From Boletus sp. NGJ (taxonomy: Eukaryota; Basidiomycota; Agaricomycetes; Boletales; Boletaceae), in assembly GCA_019096195.1 (NCBI GenBank), contig JAGTXK010000027.1, forward strand, positions 866,486-930,485: 64,000 nucleotides of DNA, in the 5' to 3' direction. Position 1 is the first letter of the stretch. Each line of letters starts with the position of its first letter. The notes beneath the pieces were generated by a model. That model searched no databases. It was not told the DNA's origin and was given only the letters and a program-made list of their open reading frames with translations. The translations under genes and the position numbers were made by a program. Of the stretch, positions 36,065-48,854 are shown in pieces.

Positions 36065-36081
36065 ACGCGTGATGGACGCGT
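36065..36081. promoter_or_regulatory. Paired MluI cell-cycle boxes (ACGCGT) before SCC3
   Basis: Exact ACGCGT at 36065-36070 and 36076-36081, 11 bases apart, inside the 69-base gap between the RnpA-like gene (start 36030) and SCC3 (start 36100). The second box ends 18 bases before the SCC3 ATG. Same arrangement as between ORC3 and MCM4. Confidence 0.6.
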
Positions 36082-36099
36082 TTGTTGATTTCCCCTCTC

Positions 36100-39000
36100 A
36101 TGCCTGACGCTGCGAATACGCCCCGTCGCTCACAGCGCGACAGAAAACAGGTCAATCACTTCGCCTCTAGTGCGTATTCTCCTCTCCTTCTCCTCTCCTC
36201 TGCTCATCCAGAACAGCCAGCCAGTCCCCGAGCAAGCGCAAGCGAGCCCCGCAGCCCAACGAGGACGACCCACTCTCAGAGCTCTCCGACAGGGACGACC
36301 CCATCGATGACAACGACGACGACGACGGGCAGGACTTTACCGCATCCAAACCCAAGAAACGCTCCGCTCCGCCTCGCAAACCAAAGGGCCCCCCTCTCGC
36401 AAAGAAACCGCGCACCGCCAAATCCACCGCCGTCCCTCCCAAGCCAAAGCCAAGGCGTGCCAAAGCAAAGCCTGCAAATGGCCACTTTGATGCCACCAAG
36501 GTCGCTACAGATACAAAGATTAACGCAGATAACCCCCTCTTCAGTACGTCCGCCCACGTCATCCCGGTCCGTGCCATCTCAACTTGTCCTGCAGACACCA
36601 TACTAAACCCCTCCGCCGCGCTTCAATCGACCGCGGAGGATTTTCTTCACTCGCTCTCCCAACGTCCCGAAGCAGCTCAAGCAGAGCTGATCAACTGCGT
36701 CTTACGTGCATGCGGTTGCAACGACTCGGTCGACGCAGACCAAGTCATCGACTATGACGGCGTCGTCGATACGCTTGACAACTTTACAGAGGGGCTCAAA
36801 CAGGTAACATTGCCCACCACTTCCCCGCGACCGCACTCATCTCCTATCAGGAAAACTCGCCAATATATCCCCTCACTTCTAAACTACCCGCATTCAAACG
36901 CTTTCGTGCGTCCCTCTCAGAGCTCATCGAACGTCTCGTTCTAGCAGCAGCCGAACTCGGTTCGCTCTACACCTCCGATCTGATCACAACCCTACAAACC
37001 TGGGTCATCGCCATGTCTTCCTCCCAAATACGGTCCTTCCGCCATACTGCCACCGTCGTTGCCCTCGAAGTAGAGACCGCACTTTGCCAGGTAACTGCAG
37101 CCGTCGAGAAGGAAGCCGAAATCCTCGGTCGACAACGAGAAGGTGAGCGGAAACGGAAAGCCATCAACAAATCCACCGCTGTGCGCGAAAAGGACCTCGA
37201 CGGCAAGGCTGCAGAAGTTCGAAAACGACGCACCATCCTCGCCGAATACCTCAAGGAAATAGTAGATGGGTGTGCACCATTCTCGTTTCTTCTCTTCTCT
37301 CCATTCATTCCGTTTTCCAGTGTTTTCGTCCACAGATATCGCGACTTGGATCCCAACATCCGCGCTGAATGCGTCAAAGCCATGGGTTCATGGTTTACCC
37401 ACTATCCCGCACATTTCCTCGATGGCTCCTATCTTCGGTACGTTGGCTGGGTCCTCTCGGATTCTAGCACGCCCGTCCGTCTCGAAGCAGTACGGGCACT
37501 CGCGGTTGTTTACGCGCAATCCGAGTACGTGGGCTCACTCACTCTCTTTACCGAACGCTTCAAACCCCGGTTACTCGAGATGGCTGGTGGAGATACCGAA
37601 TTGAGCGTACGCTCCGCCGTGATAGGCGTCTTAAGCGCCATCGACGGAAACGCCCTCCTCGAAGACGAGGAACGCGAACGCATGTGCCTTCTTCTCTTTG
37701 ACGCAGAAGTACGTGTGAGAAAAGCCGTGTCTGCCTTCGTCGCCGCGGTCTGGCGAGAAGTGGCGGATGAGCGTATCTCGGCTGTCGTGGGACGTAACAA
37801 AGGGGACAAGGTCAAGTCGAAGGCGGGTGTCAAGGCCGTGACGATGTTGCTTGTCAAGTGGGGCAAGGCCCTTGATCGTGCCTTACAGGCTGCCGAAGAG
37901 GAAAGTGAGGCGGACGAGGGTGATGGGGTGCCAAGTCGTCGCGTACACTTGCCGTCTTTGAGTGAGCTTGACTCAAAAGGGCGGATAGTGTTTTCCGTCG
38001 AGGCGCTGTGGGACGAAGTCGACGCTGTCAGTGATTGGGAGTGTATCTTGGACATCCTACTGCTCGACCACTCTGCAGGTAGAGACGAGGACATGGACGG
38101 GCCTGACTCGCTCGTGGAGTCTGCAAGAAACACGGTGGATCCTGCATGGCGGTTATCGGAAGTGGAGGAAACCGTTCTGCTTGAAGTACTCGTGGCATCG
38201 CTGCGTCGTACCAAACTGGCGTCTACAAGCGGGAAAAAGGTTCGCCCCGTATCACTGTTTGCGTTGATGGTACTGAGCCTTGTGTTTTTGTCCCAGGGCG
38301 ACGAAGAGACTGTCGTATCAGACCTCACGCGTGCATTGATCAAAGGACTTCCAAGGTTATTCATCAAGTACCAAACGGACGAAAACCGCATATCCGAGGT
38401 CTTGCTCATCCCGCCACTGATGAATCTCGACCTTTACCTTGAGATGCGAATGATGAACGTGCGTCGTCATGCAATTCCAGTCAATGTCAATGCATGGAAT
38501 AACGGTGTATTGTAGGCGTACGCAAGCCTCTGGGATGACGTATCGAAACAATTCCTCTCTCATTCCTCGCAATCGGTGCTCACCAAAGCTGTTTCTGCGA
38601 TTCGACATTTCATGTCCGCCACGTCACTAACAAACACAAATAGCACAAAGATCCTCGAGCTTGAGGACGAGCTGGCGACACAGCTGCGTGATGGCGTCGC
38701 GGGCCGCGAAGAGATTGAGGTCGCGTCCTTCTCGGAAGATGAGGTACTTGCGCTAGGTGCCGTATGTGCGCGGATATGTGCGTTGGCAGGCTCGAGGGAT
38801 ATATGTGCCTGGATGGAGGAAGACGAGGGTGGTAAGCAAAGTAGCGCGTGGGACATCATCTCCGCCCTCGTCGAGAGAGGCCGTCTGGGGTACAAGGAAG
38901 AAGAACGGGTGAGCGCGGCTATCTTGGTACCTTTTTCCCGTGGGCATGAACTCACGCCATAGCGCGGATCGTCAGATGGTCGAGCAAGGCCTGCATCTGC

Positions 39001-41060
39001 TAGGGTTGCATATTATCTGGAAGGCTCGTGGCCTACCCGATGTCAAGCACACGTCGCCCGACAGCGACAAGTTCCGAGAAACGTTGCGCGAGCAACGCGA
39101 TTCGTTGATCGAGAAGCTCGTTGATTATGTTGTCGGACAACAGTCGAACACAGCCGAGGTTGTCAAACGCGCGGTGGGTTCAACGTTGTGGTCTGGTATC
39201 CGTCGCATCTTGATCACGCTCCGCGGATTTGATAGGCATTCCAAAACCTCATGAACATTTATATCTTGTTTTGTCCGAGCCGAGCGACGTCGCCAAGTGG
39301 TGACGCACTGCCTACGGAGCCACTTTCGCTCCAACTCGAAGAGGAGGTGCAACAGCGTTGTGCAGGCTTCATCCAATCCTCCATCGAGCAGTATGCAGAA
39401 CTGTTGGAGGACGGCAGTCGCGCTCAAGACGAAGAACCCGAGAGCGAGTTCGACGACAGCTCCGAGGACGAGGAACCTGCGCCGACAGCCAAGGCTGGCA
39501 AGGGCAAAGGTAAGAACAACCCCAAGACGCGAGCGAAATCGTCTGTCGAACCAGGTGCGTTCCCGTCGGCCTCTATGAGTCTGATTCCAACACATCTCGT
39601 AGCCCAAGCTCCAACGAGAGCCGTGCTCGAGCAAGAGTACCATTTCATGGCGACGGTATCGACGTTCCTGCGCGCAATCCGTGCGGGGGCGGTTCACGTC
39701 AAGCACAGCGACGTTCTCCTCGCCAACTATGGGCGTCTCGGCCCATCATTTGATCTTTGTACAAAGGTGATCATCGACGTGCTGCGCGAAGAAGGGATGT
39801 ACAAGGACAATGGCGAGTTGGTCGTAAATGTTATCAAAAAGGCACTCTTGGAGGTACGTCTCTTCAGTGCACCGCTCCCTTTCATCTGAACGACGTGCTG
39901 TCTAAAGTCCTTCTCGCTCGTGATGGACGCGGTTGTGAAAGACGAGGAACGGATGGTCGGACTTGCAAAGCAATTGGCGACGAGCTTTCTCATCCGCGGC
40001 GCACAACTCGCCGTCGTACGGCGGTTGGAGAGCCGGTATGTTGTCAAGACGCACAAAGACTTGTTGCAAGAGGCGATCAAGAACGTGTCTGCATACGAAA
40101 AGAGCAAGAACAAGAAACGATTGAGCGCGTCCGTGTCGTTCTTTAGGGCGTTGGTCCCGCTACTCAAGGGGGTAGAGAGCCGGGACGCGTTGGCCATGTG
40201 AGTCTGTCGTTTTCGCCGGAGCGCATGCGTTGAATCGTTTGACTGTGTGCTTTTGTAGAAAGGCGCACTTGGACCAGTTGGTGAACGACGCCAAGATCGA
40301 GGTGAAGCCGACGGCCAAGACGTGGGAGCCCCTGCGGGCGTACGAAAAGAAATTGGTGTCGATCATGCATAAAGGTGCGTCTTCACGCGTGCTAAGTGTA
40401 CGTTTGTCATCGAAACTGACGGGCGATGGTGTTGGCATGTGATTAGGTGCTGGTGGTAAAGGCCGGAGAGCCAAGGGCGGTGCGGTTGGTACAAGCGACG
40501 AGGAGAGTGGGCCGGAACCGGAGCCAAGGGGTGCCGAGCCGGAGCCACAGGAGGAAGAGGTGCCTGTGCAAGAAAGCCGACCAAAGCTGAGACCGAGACC
40601 GAGACCGGTCGTACGTCGTCCGCCGACGCCGTCTGAACAGGACGAGGAGCATGACCATGACCATGGGCGGAGCGAAATCGAGGATGAGGGTGAGGGTGGG
40701 GATGACGGCGATGGGGTCGCGCAGGACACGCCAAAGAGTCGGCGGCTGGCACGGGAGGACGATGGGTCGCAGTCGCCGGCAAGGACGCCACGTGCTGGGT
40801 CATCGACGAGTGGACGTCTGGCAGTGGCGGCAACGGCGGTCACGAGGTCGTCTCTGAAGCGACGGCGGGGCGACGACGAGACGAGCGAAGTGGCTGAAAC
40901 AGATGCAGGGGTCGGTGCAGGTGAGGGAGGTGCGAACGCAGGTGACGACCCAGGAAGCGTGGACCTTGACGACGAGGTGCCACCGTCCGAGGACACATCC
41001 ACGGTACAGACGAGCCCGACCAATGAGTTTATCATTCGGCGGAAACGGGCGAGACATTAG
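36100..41060 (+). CDS. SCC3: Cohesin subunit SCC3/STAG
   Basis: SCC3 binds the kleisin of the cohesin ring and DNA and is needed for sister-chromatid cohesion. The N-terminus (MPDAANTPRRSQRDRKQVNHF) is followed by an acidic DDNDDDDGQDF run and a Lys/Pro-rich stretch. The STAG region includes NTILNPSAALQSTAEDFLHSL and FRHTATVVALEVETALCQV. The stromalin conservative domain is clear in VFVHRYRDLDPNIRAECV and LDGSYLRYVGWVLSD. HEAT-like helices continue to about 40.2 kb, and the tail is acidic and Pro-rich, ending NEFIIRRKRARH. At least eight short introns occur. The short gap to the upstream divergent gene carries two ACGCGT boxes. Confidence 0.93.
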
Positions 41061-41574
41061 ACGTGTGGATGTACGTTGCAATTTTTATGCATATTTTTCT
41101 TTTTCTTTTTAATGTAACATTAAAAAAAAAAGGACTTATTTGCTCGATGCCATTCTCTCTCTCTACTCTCTCTCTCTCTCTCTTTTGATCCTGTGTTGTT
41201 ACCGTATTTGTGTCGACAGTATTCTGCTCTCGTTCCCCGATCCCACATAATGGTCTGTGAAATCGCACGTTTGACACTGAGTGCGTTTGGTTCTACATAG
41301 TGTCCACTGTCTCTTCGATAGAGAAGGAGAGGGTAAAATGCATAATGCATAACACGAAACATAACCCCCGCAAAAAAAGACCGGATGAATATGCGATGAT
41401 GAAGAATGCGTTTTTCCTTGTACAAATGTATATTCTTTTACAAGCAACGAAAAAGATAAATCATTGGTATAACGAGGGGTCGTGTCGTGTCAGAGCAAGA
41501 ACGCGTCACGAAAAAAGAAAAAAAAACAAAAAAGGGAGCGGATCCATCAAGGACGTTGTCGTGAGGGCACGACA
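41061..41574. other. AT-rich intergenic stretch with microsatellite
   Basis: Between the 3' ends of SCC3 and a minus-strand gene. It contains runs of A and T and a TC dinucleotide tract. No gene seen. Confidence 0.6.
41154..41183 (+). repeat. TC microsatellite
   Basis: About 15 TC units with one ACT interruption, in the 3' flank of SCC3. Confidence 0.9.
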
Positions 41575-44500
41575 TTAGACCGTCCAGGACGACGCGCCTC
41601 TACCCCCACTGGCGTCATGTTCTCCGTGGGACAGCAGCCGTCGTTGTCGCCGCTGTTGTTGTTGTGGCTGCTGCTGTGGCTGCCGCGGCGCACGCATATC
41701 GGCGAGGGAGTCGGACATCGATCGAGTGCTGAGCGAAGGCGGTCGTATGTGATCTGGACCCGACAGCGTCCGGCGTCTCGACGACGCCTGGCTAGGCGGG
41801 AGACTCAGCCCGAGCATCTCGTACACCTCGCGCTGCGCATCTACGAGTGCCAGTGTCTCGGACGTCGGCGAGTTGCTGCTGTACGCCGAACCAAACGATA
41901 TGCCAGTGCCTGCGATGCAACAAGGAAGCGAAAAGAAAAGAATACCGGTTAAATCCGCGTACTGTAGCGTCAAAAAAAAAAAAGGACACCGTACCTGTCG
42001 AGATGGGCAACGTGGTGGATCTTATCGACAACGGTTTGACCCGTACACGCGGGAGGGGGGGAATGTCTTCCGGTGCGAGGGATGTCGGCCTTCTGGTGCG
42101 GGACCGTAAGCCAGCCTGAGACAGGCAGACGGTCGACTTGCGCACGGCCGAGAGGCGCTTCGAGCACTTGTTGCCCGCCACACACTGTGCATCGGCATTC
42201 ATCTGAGTACCTCCAGAAGTGCGCGCAGTCTCGGACACGCGGTCGCTGAGCGTGTCATAGTCCTGCGCAATGTCCTCTGCGTGTTTCCACGCCTCGTCCC
42301 GTTCCGTCTGCAGCGTGTTGACCTCTCCCTGCAGCCGTTCCTTCTCTGCCGTCTGTCGGATGAATAACCCGTTGATCTTCCTCACCGCCATCGCGAGCGC
42401 GCTGGCGTGGTGCACGTCGCGCAAACTCTTGAGGTGCCCCATCTGCAGGACGCTACTGTGCATCTTGTCCGCGAGGCGGTCGAGCGTCAACAACACTTCT
42501 GCGAGCTCTTCCATCGTGCGGGAAACCGTCGTAGCATCGTTCATCTCCACACCTTCAATGTGGCCCGCCAAAACACCCATGAGCGTCCACCGTTTCCGCA
42601 CGAGCGCCTTGTATTGCGCCTTGATGTCCGTGTGCTGCAACTCCAGACGATGCATCTCATCCCCAATCTCCCCCTCTAGGACCTCAAGCCTCAGCAACCG
42701 GAGAGACGAACCTTCCGACGCCTGCTGGATTGCCTGCGACACCATCTCCTGAAGCTGCGCCGACGTGAATGTCCACTGTGCCGCCTCCAACGTAAGTCCA
42801 CGCCATTTTGGCGGAGGATGCTGGAACCTGGGAGGAGGCCTCGAAACGGCAGTTTGTAGTTTATGCCGTAGCGATCCCGGGCTGCCAGTGGGATCTCCGC
42901 TTCCCACAGAAGATGTGGAGCCGTTTCGACCTTGGGCGCCAGGAACAAACGAGCCGAGGGCTTGTCCTCGCCCGCTCGGTTTTCGTGGTCCGATGGGGAG
43001 AGGTGGTCGTGCTCTGCCGCGACTCCGCACCGAACCGGACGCCAAGGAGGAATTGGAAGCCTGTCGGCTACGCTGATGGCCGCGCTCACTAGAGGATTTT
43101 TGCAACAAGGAAGGCGTAGAAATGGAACCAGGGTGGTGCGCTGTTCTCTCTGACACTACGGTATGGTAGGGTGGAGGCGGAAGGGAAGATGGGGAGGGAG
43201 ATACGAACCCATCCAACGCAGCGGGGGAAAAGACGAATGGGATTGGAGAGAGTGGCGGTGGAAGGGGCTCATTCAATGAAGCCGGTGGCGACGGGGAGGG
43301 TAGGAATGATGTCCCGAAAGATGAGGACGGGGGAGAGAATGGAGTGCTTGAAGGAAGGTGTGGGCTGACGGTTGTGGTCGTCGTAGGAATGGACGGTTTG
43401 AGTGGACTCGTCGATGGCGATGCCGCCATCACACCGTCAACTAACGCAGGCGAATTGAAAGGTGATCCACCGGTCGAGTCGGGCAGGGGAACAGAAGTCG
43501 GCGATTTGATGGACGAATCCATGACGGAATGAAGCATTGTCGTCGGACCGAGCAAAGCGTCGATGAGAATAGATGGCAAGGACGAAGTTAAGTGTGGTGC
43601 GAGTGCTTGAAGAGCTTCCTCTTCCCGCAAATAGGAACTCGAGGACGAGTTACGGGCGAGCGGGTGAGGCCAGACAGCAGGCTGGACTTTCATGGGTTCT
43701 CCCGTGTTCGTCGTCAATGACTGGTTCGTTTCGTCTGGGATGCCCGCCTTGTCATTGAGCTGTACGGAAGGCGATAGTTTCGACTCGGGTTGTTTCCGTG
43801 GAGACGGCTTTTGTACGGCCAACAAAGACGACCGGGATCTGTGTAATACGATGGAACCACCTGCGCCGCCGTTATTATCTATGTGTCGCCTCGCGGTCCT
43901 CATGCTGGAATACGACTTTCCTGACCCAAGCCTTGAGGATTTCGAACTTGATGTCCGTCTACGTAACAGTTGACTATCGGATTTTGCAAGGAGAGCATAC
44001 CCTGGCGACGAGAGTGGCGAGAAAGAGGAACCCACCGGGGTCTCTGGAAATGTCTGGTATCCAGCCGATCCACTCGACGGGATGTGTGAGCAGGCAGTTG
44101 ACTCGGGGCTGACGGTCAGATCATAGTTGAGTAGCTCGCCGTAGTCATGCTCTGAGATCGCTGCTGACGGTATACCATAGCCTTGGTGGGAAGCAGGGAT
44201 ACTGTCCGCCAGTGAACTATCCTTGGCTGTGAGAAAGTTCTTAGATTCAAACTTGAAACGAAATAAGGAACCTATCATACAGCCATTCCGAACGAGGGTC
44301 GATCCGCCAACCATGCGTTTCTGTTGTCCACGATTTGCGTCACTACGCTTAGGTAGTGGCGCGATATACGAGGTATTCGAGTCCGAGCTAGCAGAGGGGC
44401 TTTCGGCCGTGGGTTCAGGCGGCACAAAATCAAATTCGTCCAAGCCGTGGTCGTCAGAGCTCAGTAAAAATGACCCTTCCTGTGACGAATGCTGTGTTGT

Positions 44501-45559
44501 TGTTTCCCGGGTATTTATAGGAACCTGTACCTCGATCACAGTTTCAAACACGCCAGAATTCTTCTTGACAACTCGGGTGTGCGTTGGAACAGGACCCGCC
44601 TTCCGTCGCGGTGTCGTATCGAGGATAACAGAAGGCGAGGCTCTGGTTGACGTAGGTGCTGAGGGAAATTCCTGTGTGCTAGATGCTTGCCGCGGGATTA
44701 CAGAACTGATCACAATCTCGGGAGACGAGATACAAGAATCCGACATAGGATATTCCAACTCGGTGCTTGCCACAGACTTGATAGTGGAGGAATAGTTCGG
44801 TCTCAACGACGTCCCTGCGTCAAGTGGGAAACTGACTTCACTACGGGGTAGCGTCGCAGAGTCTTGACGTGTAACCCCACTCCGATATCGAATGCTGCGG
44901 CGTTCATTAGGCGAGAACCCAAACGAGGAGCCAATCAAAAGATGTGCAAGAAGAGTAGTCCCGGAAATCACAGAGAGATTGTCCGATGTTGAAGGTGAAG
45001 GTGGGCTCAAAGAGGCATGATTGGGATTTAGGTGGGACTTTTCGAGGGGAGGAACTGCAGATGGAGCTACCTGAACTTGAACGTTGGGCAAACGAAGGCC
45101 TGGATCCGGAATAAAAATGGGTGCAGGTATCGACTTTTTGCGAAAAGCAACGCCCTTCGAGTAACAGGTCAAATCCGGTGTCTTGAACTCACGTCAAGGT
45201 CTGACACTTACAGGAGAGACATTTCCTGAGCGACTAGGGGACGGTTCGGGTGGCGAATCTGCGTGGGTCTCTTGCGTCAAGTTATTCTGGGTTACCGGAG
45301 TGTTCTGGGCACGAAGAGGAGAGGATCCTGGAGAGGGACTCCTACTTCGGAGCAACTCTTGGGGAAACCACTCCTCATTGGAATTCGACAGCTTAAGTTC
45401 CACTAACCGTGAACTCGGAGCGGGAGACTCCTCCTTGATGTTGAATATCGAAGATGATGCAAGAGACGAGGATGCCGAGGATGACTTCTTGTGAGAACGG
45501 GATTCATTCGCCTTGTTGCCCTTGCGTTTACCATTCCGTCGAATGAAGTTGGAGAGCAT
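41575..45559 (-). CDS. Large Ser/Pro-rich coiled-coil protein, function unknown
   Basis: Two introns are inferred in a protein of about 1,300 residues starting MLSNFIRRNGKRKGNKAN. The first joins NVSP to GVAFRKKSIPAP (about 57 nt, acceptor TCGAAG). The last joins the long exon to GTGISFGSAYSSNSP. The first 850 residues are low-complexity Ser/Pro/Thr with patches such as VVKKNSGVFETVIEVQVP. Residues about 900-1150 form a helical, coiled-coil part: WTFTSAQLQEMVSQAIQQAS, LELQHTDIKAQYKALVRKRW, and EKERLQGEVNTLQTERDEAW. The tail has a Gln-rich run (QPQQQPQQQQ). No catalytic domain was recognised. It may be a cytoskeletal or polarity scaffold, but this is a guess from architecture only. Confidence 0.8.
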
Positions 45560-48500
45560 CGTTCCTCTGCACCCAAGAACGTATAAGCCCCACGGAGGTG
45601 GAAGTGAGCAGGAAGCGTCGAAAAAACAAGACCTGAGAACAGACAGATTATAAGATATTTGTGGAATTGGAGACGGAGAGGACCAGCACTATATATGATT
45701 AACAAAGTTCCTGGTAACACTGTGAGTTTCAGTTTGCATCACAGAAACTGTTGGCCATCAAACGTTCCCTGCTTGCTCGGCCTCGCATGTACAGCCATGT
45801 GAACGACTTCCTGAATGCGTGTTTTATTCCCGAGTGTCCTGTGCGCACGGAGTAAGTGGCAGAAGTGGCTTGATCACTGACTCGATGGCGCCCGCCGGGT
45901 GTGTGCAGATTTGTAGTACGTTCGTGTCTTCTCAACATCAAAGCCACCACGTACGTCGTCGCGACCGCGAGAGTCAAATTGTTGTCTTCGAGTCCATCCC
46001 AATCCCGCGACGCATCCCTTATACATACCACGGTAAGCTTCGGCGCTCAGACTCGCTGGCATGTGCCTCTCGAGACAGAGTAATGTATCACCTGCATCGT
46101 GGGCGTAGCGGGTTTGATACTGCATATCGGCAATCCAGTTTCCAATCATTGTATCAACCCCCATTATCCGACAATTCACGACAGGGCGTAGAATCTGCGG
46201 CCCATCTGACGCGCCATACGGGTGAGCATCACGCATTCCCTCATACCACCTGTGCATACAGTCGTCCAAAATTAGTTGCGATGCATCATGTCTCCATGGT
46301 GTTGAACTGCCTAGACCCTGGGGCCGCATTCTACAAGGGAAATCGACTCCACCATAAAGGAAACTATTACACAGTATGGCGGCCGATTCGCCAAAGCGCC
46401 AATCTATCGCTCGAGTCCTCACGAAGTCAACGTTAACCGACTTTGTGTATGCTGTTCTGCGTCGGAAGTCACTGGGCCTCTCCTAGCAACTTCCCACCAT
46501 ATCAAAACATAACTCGATTCTGACTAGGCCAACAAGGATATCAGCTGACACTCCATCAACCACTGCCACTAATGTGTGCGCTGCATCCCACTCATGGGAA
46601 AACTAACACACTAAGCATTCCTAGCAATCTGTTAATTTAGTGCAATGGTGTAGTCTCTTCGGCGTTGCCATGCACTCCCAAGCGAGCGATCGCAGGTGAG
46701 GGCAACCACCACAACGCGTGCTGCTTATTCTCGGAACATTTTCCCCCCACAAACCCCCTGCAGATTTCTGTACGCGAGGCTCTACAAGAACCGGTGCCCG
46801 TCATTCCGGCTTCTCACAAATGGCTTCCAGTAGATCGTCATGTGAATTCGGAGAGGAGCACTGTACCTCGGTGGCACATGAAGTGCGTCCTAGGCACTGA
46901 TGCAGCTAACTTGGTAAGAATTGAAGTCGGGATCTTTGATTTGCCCGTCCAGCGACGTTTTCTCACACTGGTTAGTGGTACACTGCAAGATCTGGAGCTA
47001 TGCAAACTCGATATCCCCGCGTCCGGATTCATGTATGTTAAACTACTAGAGCAGTTTCAAGTCCTCCGATGCCCCTGGGCCCGGCTAAACGTCACCGCAG
47101 ATGCTAGTTATCAACATAGTACCCCGTCGTGCAGAGCGCAACGAACAGATCATGTCCTGTTAGCATCTCGGATCACTTTCGAGTAGCGGCTAGTACTAAA
47201 GCACTGCTTTCACTCTGCAGGGACGACGGGAAATCGTCGCGGGTTCATCAACTTTGGTCATATGCGACACCAAGGGGCCCGACTGCCGTGATGATGGTCG
47301 CTTCGATTCCGATGGCCCTTCAGGATCGTCGCAAGCTTTAAACAAATTGCAGCATTGACACAGAAGCCTAATTATGGACAAGTTGGTTTTTCGAGGCTAT
47401 GGTCACTGATCAGTGTCTCCAGTCAGCGAGAAAAACAAACAAACAAACAAAGATCCGGGTGCAGTGACCGCAGGAATGGTCTTCGCCGAGCTAAGAGTCT
47501 GCATCCGTACTCCGAGCTGTCGCACTGCACTTTCAGATCAATAATTTCTCTGCAGTGTCACATCGTCTCGTTTAAGTATCGCCCGACTTTAGCGCTGTCA
47601 AAGATGACCCTATAGTGAATTGTTCTTTCTGTCAAATGTCCTCCTGGAGTCACTTGCATAAGTACGTGACAGTCTGTCGTTACAGGCTCCGTTTTCAAGT
47701 GATAAGCGACTGAACGAGGCGAAGCACACAATTAAGTGTGTCGACCAAGTCGTCCATCATGGGATAATTGATAACGTACGCACTCGTTTCATGATCTACC
47801 AAGGTACACACACAAATGGTCGACAGATTGCACCGCCGTGGCCTCCGCGGTGCGTGATGCAGACGCGAGGCGGCTGTTGATAGATCCTGTATCTGCCACG
47901 CAACTCACGTTCATCATAATTATAGTCTCACCTTCTGCATCCCGTTTCATGTACCTTGGGGTTCCGGTTTACAACACGGTCCCGAAGCATCGCCTTTGTG
48001 ATGGCCCGAGCGCAGTCATGCCTATCTGTGCACAAGGCAGCGGGGCCCAAGAAAGTCAATCATAATGATATCTTGCCAAAAGACACCCGCTGTGATCCAT
48101 CATTTCAGGCAAGCTCATCGGTGGTCATCTCGAATCGAGGGTGGTCACAGCCTCCAAATTGCCGCTTCTCTCAAGTCTGATCGGGGTACTGTCACCACTT
48201 ATGCCACCACATCACGCCACCTTCTAGTAGAGGACAGCCGATTGCGGGTATCGCCGTTCACAAGTGAACTTTAAGTCTTGGCTTGGATTTGTGGGTATGA
48301 GGGTTGGGTTGGGTACGCCATGTATCGTAGTGTCTACGTTGTACGCACTACTAGACCTGGAGTGATCAAAGGACCAGGCACGACGGCCCAGAGAAGAGCA
48401 AAAAAAGGGGATAATTATGTGTCTGATTAGGAGGAAGCAGTATGCACCTAGAGAAGAGGGTATGGATGTGGTCTGATCTTCCATGTAAAAATACACCCAT

Positions 48501-48854
48501 GGGGAAGAATGGATGGAGTATGGAAATACGTACAAAATGAATGCAAATGCGTCATGAGAAAGAGGATGAAATGCGAACAAGGGATGTCCTTGTCTCTCTG
48601 AACAACGAACGAAAGTACGAAACGGATGTTCAACTTCCAGTGAAGCGCTCCGCCTGGTGTGGTCAGTGATTGGTAAAGTGATGGATGCGATGCAAAATGT
48701 CTAAAGTCCATGTTGTGCTAACCATGGACTAGTCATGTTAGCGAAGAATGATCGAAAGCAGAAGTTGAACGAAATGAACTGTAGGGTGGGGTATGCGAGT
48801 CAACAGAGGCACATGGCACTAGATGTGTTTCTCACTTAAAATATGTTAGATTTC
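45560..48854. other. 3.3 kb without a confident gene
   Basis: Two frames stand out. On minus, 45874-46422 encodes 182 residues with Trp/Tyr-rich text (DDCMHRWYEGMRDAHPYG). On plus, 46665-47186 encodes 173 residues with a leucine-rich run (TLVSGTLQDLELCKLDI) reminiscent of F-box/LRR proteins. Neither has a convincing start, splice context or family, and the first overlaps a similarly long plus-strand frame. The rest is AT-richer with an AAAC repeat near 47435. Decayed genes or transposon debris are likely. Confidence 0.45.

Noticed and set aside
41154-41183. TC tract considered as a regulatory element
   Set aside because: It lies in the 3' flank between two convergent genes, so a simple microsatellite is the better reading.
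45819-46436. 205-codon plus-strand frame
   Set aside because: It overlaps a minus-strand frame of similar length; neither has supporting family or intron evidence, so neither is called as a gene.
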